Source: Okapia johnstoni
Lineage: Eukaryota > Chordata > Mammalia > Artiodactyla > Giraffidae
Assembly: GCA_024291935.2 (NCBI GenBank)
Contig: CM044309.1
Span: 35,612,001 to 35,676,000, forward strand
DNA: 64,000 nt
Direction: 5' to 3'
Below are positions 37,176-48,941 of the stretch, one piece after another; the first letter of the stretch is position 1, and each line of letters begins with the position of its first letter. Both the position numbers and the translations under genes were made by a program. Below the pieces are notes generated by a model that saw nothing but the letters and a program-made list of their open reading frames with translations, did not search any database and was not told the origin of the DNA.

Positions 37176-37202
37176 TGCGCGTGCGCGCGTGTGTGTGTGT
37201 GT
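37176..37202. repeat. Alternating GC/GT tract with Z-DNA potential
   Basis: Twenty-seven bases of strict pyrimidine-purine alternation (TGCGCGTGCGCGCG then GT units) form the tail side of the adjacent SINE. Confidence 0.85.
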
Positions 37203-37409
37203 TAGTCGTTCAGTCGTGTGCAACTCTTTGCGACTTGATGTCCTTGGGATTGATATCCTTGATGCTTCTCTGTCCTTGGGATTCTCCAGGCAAGTATACT
37301 GGAGTGGGTTGCCATTTCCTTCTCCAGGGGACCTTCCCAGCCCAGGAATCAAACCCCAGTCTTGTGCACTGCAGGCAGATTCTTTACCACCTGAACCACC
37401 TGGGAAGCT
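37203..37409 (-). repeat. Bov-tA SINE nested in L1
   Basis: Antisense Bov-tA ('gttagtcgttcagtcgtgtg' to 'accacctgggaagctc'). A small internal rearrangement duplicates 'tccttgggatt' at about 37241 and 37275. Confidence 0.92.
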
Positions 37410-37456
37410 CAAAATAAAGGCTAAATAAACATAATTTATTTCATCTCCTGAATGAA

Positions 37457-37580
37457 AGTGTGTTAGTCGCTCAATTGTATCTGACTCTTAGCGACTCCAT
37501 GGACTGTAGCCCTCCGAGCTCCTCTGTCCATGGAGTTCTCCAGGCAAGAATACTGGAGTGGGTTGCTATTCTCTTCTCCG
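37457..37580 (-). repeat. Bov-A SINE fragment nested in L1
   Basis: Antisense Bov-A body ('tgttagtcgctcaattgtat' to 'ggttgctattctcttctcc'), lacking the tRNA head. Separated from the upstream Bov-tA by about 47 unassigned AT-rich bases. Confidence 0.88.
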
Positions 37581-37884
37581 TTGTTCTTTCTTAAGTAAGG
37601 TCATTTGTATCATTTCTTTTTAGATTCCGCTTACAGGGGATGTCAGCACTGTTTACAACAGCCAAAACATGGAAGCAGCCCTGCTTCTTTTTTTATGCTT
37701 TTTTTGTTTGTTTTTACTGAAGAACATTCTTTGTACAGTGGTCTTCAATCTTGGAAAAAACGCATGGGAATTATGTGCAAAGTTTTTAAAGCTCCCATTA
37801 TTCAAACACTATCTAGATTATTTAGGTAAAGATAATCCAAAGGTATTAGAGTCAATAATCAATAATTAAGAAAAAATATTCCTC

Positions 37885-37953
37885 TTGTTGTCTTGTTCAG
37901 TCACTCAGTTGTGTCCGACTCTTTGTGACCCTATGGACTGCAGCACAGCAGGC
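37885..37953 (-). repeat. BovB/Bov-A 3' end, short fragment
   Basis: 'gttcagtcactcagttgtgt' and 'gactctttgtgaccctatgg' followed by abrupt truncation at 'cagcacagcaggc'. Confidence 0.8.
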
Positions 37954-39921
37954 TATAGTTGCCACTTCTGCTTTAGACTGTTTTGTTGTTATAATTGTGT
38001 TTGGTAATTCCTCTTTGTCTCCCTATGAACAAAAGGTCTTTATTTCTTATTCTTGAGTAGTTTTTTAAACAAGGTAGAGAATTTTAATTTGGATAGGTAT
38101 ATGTCCTCAGAACTGTGAAGATGTTATATTATCTCCTAGCATCTAATTGTTTTCTGAAAAGACAACAGATATATAAAGCCAGCCCTCAAAAACAAGGCAT
38201 ATTTTTTCTAAGACCCTCTTGAATTTCTAAATGTCAGCTCCTAATCACTATTCTAATGTTGAATTTTCTTTTTCCTTTTAAATCTTGGGATTGGGGATCC
38301 CCGCTCAGTTTTTGTAAGTTTGTTCGTTTTTTATTTGTTTGCTTTCCCTGTATTGCCATATATAAAAGCAGCATGTAAAAGAAAACACATGTATACCAAT
38401 GTGTTAAGACTGGAAAAAAGGATTTTCATATCATTTCAGCTTATCCTATTGAATGAAAGCATCTCACTTGCTTTTTTTTTTTCTTTTACAAATAACTTGA
38501 ATGTTATGAATCTTATACAGTACTGTTCACTCTTCTTGAAATGTCTATGTTCAATAAGGATATTACATGATTTATTGCCAATATTGCTTTTTCTACATGT
38601 GACTTCATGCAGAGCTCCATCCTGTCCCATATACATAGAATAATCTTATATTTTGTATGTAGCTGGCATTGTTTGTCTTTTCTGATTTACTTCTGCATTT
38701 ACATTTGTAAAGACTGATCTGAAACACTGTTACACCTTAATGAACCCAATTCTCTGGATTTAAGAATAATATATTTCTATATCACAGGACGTTTATCTTT
38801 ACAGATACTGATTTCTATTCTCTGCACATGTTCTCATGTTATATGCCCAGTGTAACAAGAAGTGAGTTAATTTATTGCATGTTATATATAATAAATAATC
38901 CAGAAGAATAATGTCATTTAGAGTTTTTTTCACTCTTTCTATGAATAACAATCACAACAATAATAGTAATAGAAAAGATATATATATATATATATTTCTT
39001 TTCTTTTTCTTTCTTTTTTTTTTTTTTAACCAATAGCAGCCTCAGTTTTTTCTTAACTGGAGTAGAAGGCCCTTCACACTCTATTTGTCAGCTTGGCTTT
39101 CAGGTTTTCATTTTGTTGGCTAGAAGACAGATAAAGGGGATTATGGACAGAACTGAGCCTGGTTTCTGCTAATCTCCAACTTGAATTCTTTCAAGGGTTG
39201 CAAAATATGATTCAAGTATTTCACAGGCCTTTATAACCTGATCCAGACTTTGTCATCTGTCTGGTATATGTGCCATCATGGGTGGATTTGGAACTGACAT
39301 TTTATATCTCCGATCTCAACTGTATAAATATTTGTTTAGAGTGACTATCAACATAGCACACAGGCATTCTCCTCTGATATATAGATGATAGAATAGTTTT
39401 TAACTGAGGCCCTATGGATTGGGCAGGCATGAACTAACAGAGGGCAATGAGGCAAATATTTAGTGAACTCAGATTTATATTTTTCCTTAGGCAAAACATA
39501 GAGCAGTTGCTTCTATACCAAAAAAGCATTTCTTATAATTTGGGTTATGCTAAAAATATCTTATATATACAGACATATATCTGAATCTATAATGGTGAAT
39601 TGGTTGTCTCAAATGCCTTAAATATAGAGTCTTCCTTTAGATTGGAATTAAATTAATCAAGATTTTATTTTATTTTATTTTTTCTATTGTCTTCCTGGCT
39701 ATTATCCCCTAGGAAACTGTCTTAAAGCATCAAGGGAAACTTTTGAGGCAATATTGTGTAAATATCATCACCCTTATTAGATGAATTAATATTCTTAAAG
39801 TTATAGCTTAGTTAACGGAAATCACATTAAATTGATGTTATGGCCATTGTCATCTCTAAGTTATTTGTTATTAATAATATGCTCAGTATGCAACATAGAA
39901 TCTGTAATTTATATAAGAGAA
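37954..39921. other. Unassigned AT-rich DNA
   Basis: The first ~250 bases (to 38230) loosely resemble antisense L1 3' sequence ('tatattatctcctagcatct'). A (TA)n run at 38979-38995 is followed by a T/CT-rich run to 39028. The 107-codon frame at 38320-38643 is not recognisable as a gene. Confidence 0.4.
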
Positions 39922-40218
39922 TTGTTGTTGTTCAGTCGCTCAGTCATGTCTGACTCTTTAAACCCCAAAGACTGCAGCACACCAGGCTTCCCTGTCCTTC
40001 ACTATCTCCTGAAGCTTGCTTATATTCATATCCATTGAGTCTGTGATGCCATCCAACGATCTCATCCTCTGTCATTCTCTTCTCCCCTTGCCTTCAATCT
40101 TTCCCAGCATCAGGGTCTTTTCTAATGAGTTGGCTTTTCTCATCAGGTGGCCAAAGTATAGGAGCTTCAGCTTCAGTATCAGTCCTTCCAGTGAATATTC
40201 AGGGTTGATTTCCTTTGA
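39922..40218 (-). repeat. BovB 3' part, 5'-truncated
   Basis: Antisense BovB from 'gttgttcagtcgctcagtca' through 'cagcatcagggtcttttcta' to 'tattcagggttgatttcctt'. About 300 bases; contains the ORF2 C-terminus region only. Confidence 0.92.
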
Positions 40219-41109
40219 TGACCTCAAATAATTTAACAAATCTTGAAAATGATAAGGATTAAAATCATGGACATGCAAAGAACACAGAAGTTTTGAGAGC
40301 TTTAAAACTATTTCTACAGTTTCCCTCAAACAAGGAAGTGAAGACTGACACTTTAGTATGATTTGGAAATTCTTTTAAAAGTTATCTGATTTTCTCTTAT
40401 AATTAGTCATTTAAGGTTCTAAGAACCATGGTACTGATTACATGAATTTCCATCATTTAGTCAAGAATTTTCTTGAACATTCACCTTTGAACATTGTACA
40501 TATACCAGACAGCAGAGATGAATAACTTCATACCCAAAGTCTCAAATAATGGAAAAAAAAAAGAATCCCCCATATTAGTCTATACTGAGAAAATTAAGGA
40601 TGATGCTATGAAAAATTATTTAAAATATGGTTTATTAAGTTAAAATATTTTGTTTATGAGATTAAAATGCCTTGTTTTCATTCTAATGATGCTGATGATA
40701 GATAGTGGTTGTATTTTGCAAAAATTTTATGGAAGCAGAATAAAAAGTTGTGATATAAATTTTGTCCCTCAAGGTGATTTTTATTGTTATTGCTATTGGT
40801 GTTCTTACTGATAGAAATTCCTGTGAACTATTAGAAAAAAATATGGAGATCAATATCTAATAAAAAACAAGGACAGAATAATGGATAGAGAATATATATA
40901 TATATATACACACATATATATGAACAGTAAATTAAAAATATACTCACATGCTAAAGAAACACAGTGGTGGACATTTTGCTTATTGTAAGCCTTAACAGCA
41001 AGGGGTTATCTTGGTGTCTCAAATGTAGGAAGATATGCTAACAACCAGTGATGGATCTGTTGTAAAATTTAGAAATCTTTCTTTGGTATTAAATTTCACT
41101 TAAGATTTG
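40219..41109. other. Unassigned AT-rich DNA
   Basis: No gene. A TA/CA run lies at 40892-40920. Confidence 0.4.
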
Positions 41110-42545
41110 TGCTTCTGGACATGATGGAGTAATAGGAACTGAATTTACTCTCCTGGCTTAAACAGATAAAAATGAGCAAAATATATTAAACAATAATTTT
41201 TACATATTAACAGCAGGCAGCACAAGACATTGGTTGTATGAAGCTGTTAATTATAATGATAATCTATAAAAACCAGTGGCATAATGTTTTGCGTAATACA
41301 GTTAAATGTTGGTGTTTAAACTAAGTATTTGTCACCTGTAAAAAATAAAGCTAGGTTCTTCTTTTCATAATTATTAACAAAATGAATTTCATAGGGATGA
41401 AGTATTTAAATGTGTTAAAATTTTACAATTCCTAGAAAACATTTTATTCTAATTAATAAAATTTAATTTAAAATTTATATTTTGTGTTATAATTATTGCT
41501 TTAAGATTATACAAATGTGATTTGATATAATTTAATACATGCAGCATCAAGCTAAGTATTCAACACACAAAGAATATTCAATGAGTATAGACTTACTAGT
41601 GGGGCTGAATTAGCCTCAGATGAATTGCTTCAGTTGTACTCTAATAAGGCTTACAAGGAAGACTTAAAATGATCAAACTATTTCTTAACTGTATCATAGA
41701 ACTAAATTACAAATATTAAAAAAAAACCCACAAAAACGTCCAGCAACGAATAAAGTAAAATTCACAATATCTGACACGCAAATTTCAATTACTAGGGATG
41801 CTGTGCTGTGCTTGTGCTTGTTCGCTGTGTCCGACTCTTTGCTACCCCATGGACTGCAGCCCGCCAGGGTCCTCTGTCCACGCGGATTCTCCAGGCAAGA
41901 ATACTGGGGTGAGTTGCTATGCCCTGCTCCAGGGGATCGTCCCAACTCAGGGATCGAACCCAGGTCTCCTCCCTTGCATACAGACTCTTTACTGTCTGAG
42001 CCACCAGGGAAGCCATGGGGTCGATTTAGTCCTAGACTATACTGTTTCAGTTGCACCTTAATTAGGCTCACAAGGTAGCCTCAAAATAATGAAACTATTT
42101 CTTAACTATTTCTTAGAACAAAATTATAAATATTAAAAAAAATACAAAAACATCCAGCAACCAATAAAGTAAAATTCACAATATCTGACATGCAGCCTAC
42201 AATTATTACTAGGGATGCAAAGAAGAAAGAAAATATAACCCATAATAGGAGAAAAATTAATTAATGAAAACAGGCTGAAAAATGGTGCAGATGGTATAAT
42301 CAGTAAACAATGACTTTCAAACAGCTATTACAACTAATTTCCATGGGTTCAAAAGGTAAAGGAAATCATCAACATCTTAAAGAAAGACATAGGCACTACA
42401 AAAATAACCAAAATTGAGTTCTTCATGATGAAAAATATAGTTTCTGAGATGAAAAATAAACTGGATGGAATTAAAAGAGATGAGGCAGCACGAAAGCCAA
42501 GATTAGCCTCCCTGGAAAAGCAAAATTTTGTTATTATAATATAAT
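41110..42545 (+). repeat. L1M LINE 5' UTR region with internal duplication
   Basis: The start ('ctggacatgatggagtaata') resembles the L1 5' end. Later landmarks are 'catccagcaaccaataaagt', 'aaaatataacccataatagg', 'aaacagctattacaactaat' and 'ctgagatgaaaaataaactg', which match the L1M 5' UTR leading into ORF1. About 200 bases occur twice: 41601-41799 and 42017-42218, with a Bov-tA exactly between them. Confidence 0.65.
41803..42014 (-). repeat. Bov-tA SINE at the duplication junction
   Basis: Complete antisense Bov-tA, 'gttcgctgtgtccgactctt' to 'ctgagccaccagggaagcc'. It sits between the two copies of the duplicated L1M segment. No clear target duplication. Confidence 0.93.
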
Positions 42546-42725
42546 CTTTTCCAGTGGACAGCCCAAATATAAAGTCCAAAATGAAAAATGCCAGCTTGGT
42601 CATCTTTTTTCATTTCAAATTTATTTTACCTTTTTGGTTTCTGTTTCTAAAATAATGTATAAAATTATGACAACTGTCTTTGGTGGTATCAAAATTAAGC
42701 ATCTATCCATTTTATGTATTGTCTG
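42546..42725. other. Unassigned DNA
   Basis: Nothing recognised. Confidence 0.3.
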
Positions 42726-42813
42726 TGAGTGTGTGTGTGTATTAGTCACTAAGTCGTGTCCAACTCTGTGACCCTATGGGCTATAGTCCATCAGGCTTCT
42801 CTGTCCATGGAAG
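42726..42813 (-). repeat. Truncated Bov-A with perfect target duplication
   Basis: Eighty-eight bases of antisense Bov-A with a GTGTGT tail on the left. The 10-base flanks 'gtattgtctg' at 42716-42725 and 42814-42823 are identical. Confidence 0.92.
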
Positions 42814-42856
42814 GTATTGTCTGGAATAATGCAAATATCTAAAGTTTGAATATTAT

Positions 42857-42868
42857 GTATACACACAC

Positions 42869-42911
<43 letters not shown>

Positions 42912-42938
42912 TATATCTATATCTATATCTATATATCT
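42857..42938. repeat. Compound, self-complementary microsatellite
   Basis: Order: (AC)4 ATGTGTGT, (AT)11, (AC)6, then ATATCT repeats. AC and GT runs on either side of an AT run can pair into a hairpin. Confidence 0.9.
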
Positions 42939-43430
42939 AAATAGAAGAATGAAAAGAAAATATGAAGTACAACTTAAGCTATGGAGGAATACATTAAGTA
43001 ATATCATACTATTTTGGTTCTTTAATATAGATGGTCTACACAGTAGAAAAAGTGATATAATCATTAGCATATTTTCTTTTCTGAGAAGCATGAATCAATT
43101 TAAAAGCAAATGGGAAAATGACTTTAAAGAATGATGATTTAAACACATTATCAGTCTTCATTTTTTTTTTTAACTAACAAAATGCTCTATAAGATTTTAA
43201 AATGTTGAAGGGTGAGATGCCAAGATTTTTAGTTGCTATAGAAGCGATTATTAGCAAATCCTTTCTTTGAATCTTAGTACAGAAAATAATGCCCTTTGTG
43301 CTGAGAGAACTCGCATTAAATAACTGAATTTCAGAGCAGCTCAGAACATAGGGTGTAACACTCTGGAAGTTTTTCCACATTTTGTATCTATAGGCTATAT
43401 ACATATTGTGTATAGAGGCTATGTTTCTTT
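42939..43430. other. Unassigned AT-rich DNA
   Basis: No gene recognised. Confidence 0.4.
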
Positions 43431-45072
43431 CAGTTTAGTTCATTTCAGTTCAGTAGCTCAGTTGTGTCTGACTTTTTGTGACTCCATGAACTGCAGCAGG
43501 CCAGGTCTCCTTGTCCATCACCAACTCCTGGAGTTTACTCTAACTCATATCCATTGAGTTGGTGATGCCATCCAACCATCACATCCTCTGTCGTCCCCTT
43601 CTCTTCCCACCTTCAATCATTCCCAGCATCAGGGTCTTTTCAAATGAGTCAGCTCTTTGCATTAGGTGGTCAAAGTATCGGAGTTTCAGCTTCAGCATCA
43701 GTATTGTCAATGAATATTCAGGACTGATTTCCTTTAGGATTGACTGGTTGGATGTCCTTGCAGCCCAAAGGACTTTCAAGAGTCTTCCCCAACACCGCAG
43801 GTCAAAAGCATCAATTCTTCAGCGCTCAGTTTTCTTTATGGTCCAACTCTCACATCCATACACGACTACTGGAAAAGCCATAGCTTTGACTAGACATACC
43901 TTTGGTGGCAAAGTAATGTCTCTGGTTTTTAATATGCTGTCTAGGTTGGTCATAGCTTTTCTTCCAAGGAGCAAGCATCTTTTAATTTCATGGCTGCAGT
44001 CACCATCTGCAGTCATTTTGGAGCCCCCCAAAATAAAGTCTGTCATTGTTTCCACAGTTTCCCCATCTATTTGCCATGAAGTGATGGGACCAGATGCCAT
44101 GATCTTAGTTTTCTGAATGTTGAGCTTTAAGCCAACTTTTTTCCTCTCCTCTTTCACTTTCATCAAGAGGCTCTTTAGTTCTTGTTCACTTTCTGCCATA
44201 AGGGTGGTGTCATCTGTATATCTGAGGTTATTGATATTTCTCTTAGCAATCTTGATTCCAGCTTGTGCTTCTTTCAGCCCAGCATTTCTCATGATATACT
44301 CTGCATATAAGTTAAATAAGCAGGGTGACAATATACAGCCTTGATGTACTCATTTTCCTATTTGGAACCAGTCTGTTGTTCCATGTCCAGTTCTAACTGT
44401 TACTTCTTGACCTGCATACAGATTTCTCAAGAGGCAGATCAGGTGGTCTTGTATTCCCATCTCTTGAAGAATTTTCCAGTTTGTTGTGGTCCATGTAAGT
44501 CAAACGCTTTGGCATAGTCAATAAAGCAGAACTAGATGCTTTTCTGGAACTCTCTTGCTTTTTTGATGATCCAACAGATGTTGGCAATTTGATCTCTGGT
44601 TCCTCTGCTTTTTCTAAATCTAGCTTGAACATCTGGAAGTTCACGGTTAACATACTGTTGAAGCCTGGCTTGGAGAATTTTGAGCATTACTTTACTAGTG
44701 TGTGAGATGAGTGCAATTGTGCGATAGTCTGAGCATTCTTTGGCATTGCCTTTCTTTGGGACTGGAATGAAAACTGACATTTTCCAGTCCTGTGGCCATT
44801 GCTGAGTTTTCTAAATTTGTTGACATATTGAGTGCAGCACTATCACAGCATCATGTTTTAAGATTTGAGATAGCTCACCTTGAATTTCATCACCTCCACT
44901 AGCTTTTTTCATAGTGATGCTTCCTAAGGCCCACTTGACTTTGCATTCCAGCATGTCTGGCTCTAGGTTGGTGATTATCTGGGTCATGAAGATCTTTTTT
45001 GTATAGTTTTTCTGTGAATTCTTGCCACCTCTTCTTAATATCTTCTGCTTCTGTTAGGTCTATACCATTTCT
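43431..45072 (-). pseudogene. BovB LINE, 3' half with RT domain
   Basis: The longest BovB copy here, about 1.64 kb, 5'-truncated near 45072. Minus-strand translation gives ORF2 pieces: 'VFIPVPKKGNAKECSDYRT' (44720-44780), the thumb/palm block 'MSPCLFNLYAEYIMRNAGL' starting at 44331, the catalytic box YTDD at 44209-44220 (usually YADD), 'GPITSWQIDGETVETMTDF' and 'VVVYGCESWTIKKTE'. Stops and frameshifts separate the pieces (for example near 44380-44530), so no functional RT can be made. It carries 'SEQELKSLL' and lacks one residue before GGSK, like the copy at 50850. The 185-codon + strand frame at 43559-44116 is an antisense shadow. Confidence 0.95.
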
Positions 45073-46258
45073 TTATCTCCATCTAAATACACATCCATAT
45101 TTCTGAAAATACTATCTGACATACAATGAAGTCATAGCTTCTAGATAGTTCTCTGATAGTCATTTGCCAAATATTGTTAGTTATCATCCCATTTATATTT
45201 AAAAAATGTGAAATCAGAGAAATATACTAGAAACATAATCTATCTTCTGACTGAATTTTGTGATATTAGTAATTTTACAAGATGAAACAATTAATTTATT
45301 ATAAATTAATTTATTCTTCATTTATTACAGAGAAATATTAAACTGAATCTGTTAGAGCTTAAAAGGTTTGTCCCAGAAAACAGTATCTGTGGTTATCACC
45401 TTATGCTGAGAAGTATATTACTTGTGAACAGACAAATGTATATAATTAAAATAAGTTATTATTTAGGATTTTAGAAATAAATGTTATAGAGATAATTTGT
45501 AATGAATCCCTTACTCATTTAAAATGTCACAGAAATATAAAATTTTAGTAAGTATTATTGATATTTTTTCCACAATCCAAGAAAATGGCATTTCTACCGT
45601 CACTTTCTATATTCTTGCAGAGAAAATATGAAGGTGGACTCCATCTGGTGTAGTTCTCTAAATGGACTGTTGAAATGAGATGTCTTTGGGTTTTTTAAAG
45701 AAAATTCAAGCAAAGAATTGTACTGGTTTTCATTAAACTCTTCGAGAGGGTGTAAATTGTGCATGTTCTATCTAACATTGTGATCACCTGACAACCAACA
45801 TCAAATTAATCTTGTAAAAATTAAGACAGCTGGGCACATTGGACAGGTATGCAACAGTCCAGACATTGTTCTTCCTTTGATTTCATTGTCACCACTGTCT
45901 TATTACAAAGAAATTGTATGTTGAAAACAGTGATGAGATCCAGATACTTCAACCGATGTGAATACTCTCAGCTGTAACGTTAACTAAGCACATGGTTTCC
46001 TCTTCCTATATAATCCTTTTCTCCCCCGACTCATATGAGGCTGCCACTTGGTAAGTTTTACAATAGGAAAATAATCTGCTATAATAGCTCACTTACTTGA
46101 ACAATAGTTTCTAATACGGACCAAAGATAACATCAAAATCATCACTTTCCACCCACTCTGCCTTCCCTGCTCTTCACAGTTTCTTACACTGCTGATTCCC
46201 TTCAGGTCTTTCAGGTTTCGGCTAAAAACTCAGCTTTTAATGAGGTACCCTACCACCT
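45073..46258. other. Unassigned AT-rich DNA
   Basis: No gene. Short inverted TAATTTATTATAAATTAATTTA at about 45290-45312 is a local palindrome. Confidence 0.4.
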
Positions 46259-46472
46259 GTGCTTGTGCATGTGCTAATTGTGTCTGACTGCAGCCCCATG
46301 GACTGTAGCCTGCCAGGCTCCTCTGTCCATGGAATTTTCCAGTCAAGAACACTGGAGTGGGTTTCCATTTCCTACTTCAGGGGACTCTTCCCAACCCAGG
46401 GATCAAGCCTACATCTCTTGTGTCTCCTGCATTGGCAGGTGGATTCTTAACTACTGCACCACCTGGGAGCCC
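46259..46472 (-). repeat. Bov-tA SINE
   Basis: Antisense Bov-tA lacking 'tctttgtgac' after 'tgtctgac'; ends 'gcaccacctgggagccc'. A short 'taccac' repeat flanks it. Confidence 0.92.
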
Positions 46473-47044
46473 TTTGTTACCACTTACTACATCCAAGTTA
46501 GAACATCCTCACTCCTTTCCTCTTTATCATATCCCTTTGTAGTGGGTTCCTTTTTCTTTTTGATAGTGCTTATCTTTGTTTGAAATTATCTTGATCTTCT
46601 ATTTGTAGATTTTTTTGCTTTCTAACTCCCAAAGAGAGAATATGTACTCTGTAAAAATAACCATGTCATCTGTCTCTAAGGTATAGAACATTGCCACACA
46701 TAAAAATCACAGGCTAAATGATTTGTTTTTGAATACATTCACATAATATTGAAACAGGATCAATCTACTGGTTTGTAATCACCTGACTCTTTGTCATATA
46801 TATATTATTTAACTAGAAATATGAGGAAAGTCAATTAAATAACAAATATAGTAAAGCATATTTTTAGTGTGGCTATCTGATTGAAAATATTTAGAAGTAA
46901 GGGAGAAAAGTTATATGAGTATATGAAAATTTTTGCAGCTGCAGTTTCCTAGATTCATGTCTCAAATTCTGTTTTATCTTTACCAATAAGGTCTTCAATT
47001 TTTTCTCAAAATAATTCTAAAAAAAATAGAAATTAAAGTTATAT
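46473..47044. other. Unassigned DNA
   Basis: A weak L2/MIR-like phrase at 46622-46735; otherwise nothing. Confidence 0.35.
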
Positions 47045-47055
47045 GCTATTAGAGT

Positions 47056-47330
47056 TGGAGAAGGCAATGGCAATCCACTCCAGTCCTCTTGCCTGGAAAA
47101 TCCCATGGACGAAGGAGCCTGTTAGGCTGCAGTCCATGGGGTCGCTAAGAGTCGGACGGACACGACTGAGCGACTTCACTTTCATTTTTCACTTTCATGC
47201 ATTGGAGAAGGAAATAACAACCCACTCCAGTGTTCTTGCCTGGAGAAGCCCAGCGACGGGGGAGCCTGGTGGGCTGCCATCTATGGGGTCGCACAGAGTC
47301 AGACACGACTGAAGTGACTTAGCAGCAGCA
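47056..47330 (+). repeat. Bov-A2 SINE (dimer) with perfect target duplication
   Basis: Two Bov-A monomers in tandem ('ggagaaggcaatggcaatcc' and 'ggagaaggaaataacaaccc') joined by 'cactttcatttttcacttt'; ends 'cttagcagcagca'. The 11-base flanks 'gctattagagt' (47045-47055 and 47331-47341) are identical. The second 'gtcggacggacacg' shows a 4-base duplication in monomer 1. Confidence 0.95.
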
Positions 47331-47341
47331 GCTATTAGAGT

Positions 47342-47684
47342 GGTCTTTTTGCTCAGGAAATAGAAAGTGTAAAAAATGTCCCAGAAGAACAGTGAGAAAA
47401 AGATAAAAGACAAAAGAGCAACGCTTCCTGAACCCATCAGAGAACTGAAACTTCAAGGAATGTATATGTATCGAGAAGGGACAAACTCCTGCAAAAAGAG
47501 ACATAGAGCTGGTTTACTTTTGAGAAAGCCCGAGGGGCAGAGGATCTTGCCAGTTGAAGCTGAAGTGGGTAAGACAAAAGCAAAAACTACTGAAGACTGA
47601 GTGTGGATTAGCTTCAGTCTGGAATAACAGGAGAAGTGGGAGAGAGAGAATAGAAGTTTGTTACCAATATTGGTACTAAAAAGA
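47342..47684. other. Unassigned purine-rich DNA upstream of L1M ORF2
   Basis: A 74-codon Lys-rich + strand frame (47376-47600) is present. Its position before L1 ORF2 sequence makes an old L1 5' or ORF1-type origin plausible, but no motif settles it. Confidence 0.35.
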
Positions 47685-48095
47685 GAACATCAGTGTAGAT
47701 ATTATGAACATCAAAACATAACAAGAAACTATTAGAAACAATTTTTTAGGCATTAATTTTGACATTTTTGAATCAAATGGACAAAATCATTAAAAAAGGA
47801 CACACCTTAAGAAGCCTGACTCAAGATGAAAATAAAAAAATCGAATAAGCAGATATTTACTGAAGTCATTGAACTCATTAGTAAAACTTTTCCCACAATG
47901 AATATCTCAAGCCCAGGTGACTTTACTTGTGAATTGTTCTAAATATTTGCCAATATCTTATAAATGGTTCCAAAGAATAGAAAAATTAGGAACATGTTCA
48001 AAGTCTTTATTTGAAGCCAGAAAATTATTGATTCTAAAGCCAGACAAAAAGAAAGGAAAATTACAGACTCATCAATAATACAAAATATTAAAAGA
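47685..48095 (+). repeat. L1M LINE ORF2 fragment (region before/into RT)
   Basis: Ordered L1 ORF2 phrases: 'agatattatgaacatcaaaa', 'aatggacaaaatcattaaaa', 'ctgactcaagatgaaaataa', 'caagcccaggtgactttact', 'ccagacaaaaagaaaggaaa' and 'attacagactcatcaataat'. Many indels. Confidence 0.75.
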
Positions 48096-48434
48096 ATAGC
48101 TCTGATGCACCTGCACAAGTTAGAAATAGCCTATGAAAACAGACAAACTTGGGGAAGAGCCAGAAATCTATCTCCCCACAGGGACAATAAATAGAGGCAG
48201 GATCCATCTGATGTAACTGCTGTGGAACTCTGGAAACCTTTGAAGGGTGGTAAATTCCAGGAGAAGGAATTAACCCTGGATGGTAAATTGTAGTTCATTT
48301 TGATCAAATTAAGATCTTTTCTCAGCAATGAGTACCTGTCTCCCACCTCTGAGCCCTCTGGCAGGCATTTTTGCACATGCCCCAGGAACAACTTGGATAC
48401 ACCTTATGGGAACCACCAACAAAACAAAGGACCC
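48096..48434. other. Unassigned DNA between L1M pieces
   Basis: No family recognised. The 86- and 135-codon minus-strand frames here and over the next L1 are not convincing. Confidence 0.35.
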
Positions 48435-48941
48435 AATTCAAAAAGGGCAGACAGCTTGTCTTAAATAGACATTTCTTCAAAGATGATATATGAATGGTCA
48501 CTAAGCACATGAAAAGATGCTCAACATCTCTAATGGTTTGGGAATGCAAAGCAAATGTACCCGGTACCAGCTCATACTCATTAGGATGACTACCATGGAC
48601 AAAAAAACAACAAAAATAAGCAGAGAAAACGAGGGGTGGTGAGGATATGGAGCAATTAAAATCTCTCTGTGACGTTTGTGGGAGTGTAAAGTGTACATCA
48701 TTGTGGAAAACAGTAGGGAGAGTTCTCAAAAAAAGAAAAAAAAAACAAATCCAGAAGAATCATATAATCCAGCAATTACACTCTTGGGTGTTTACTACAA
48801 AGAATTGATATCAGGTTCTTAAAGAGATAACTGTACAACCATGTGTGTAGCAACATTATTTACAATAGCTAAAATGTTGAAGTAACACAAGTGTCCATTG
48901 ACAGATAAGTGGGTAAGCAAAATGTGGTATATATATACAAT

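Larger units (their letters stand above)
36888..37680 (-). repeat. Artiodactyl L1 3' UTR with inverted 5' piece, interrupted by SINEs
   Basis: Antisense L1 3' UTR ('actggggtatagctgattaa', 'caggtgaacagcgaaggga', 'tgtgctatacagtagaacct') runs to 37166, is interrupted by SINE material (37175-37584, flanked by 'tctttctt' at 37167-37174 and 37585-37592), and resumes as 'catttgtatcatttcttttt' and 'agattccgcttacagggga'. It then switches strand: 37651-37680 reads 'tttacaacagccaaaacatg' in sense orientation. The unit is flanked by 'ctgtttcttttttt' (36874-36887) and 'ctgcttcttttttt' (37681-37694), consistent with one insertion carrying a 5' inversion. Confidence 0.75.

Noticed and set aside
43559..44116. 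185-codon + strand open frame
   Set aside because: Exact antisense of the BovB RT region. Similar antisense frames occur at every BovB copy in the window.
47056..47330. Regularly spaced direct repeats suggestive of a CRISPR-like or tandem array
   Set aside because: Only two units, explained fully by the dimeric Bov-A2 SINE. The host is a eukaryote.
48322..48729. 135-codon minus-strand frame
   Set aside because: Its larger part is antisense to recognisable L1M ORF2 sequence.
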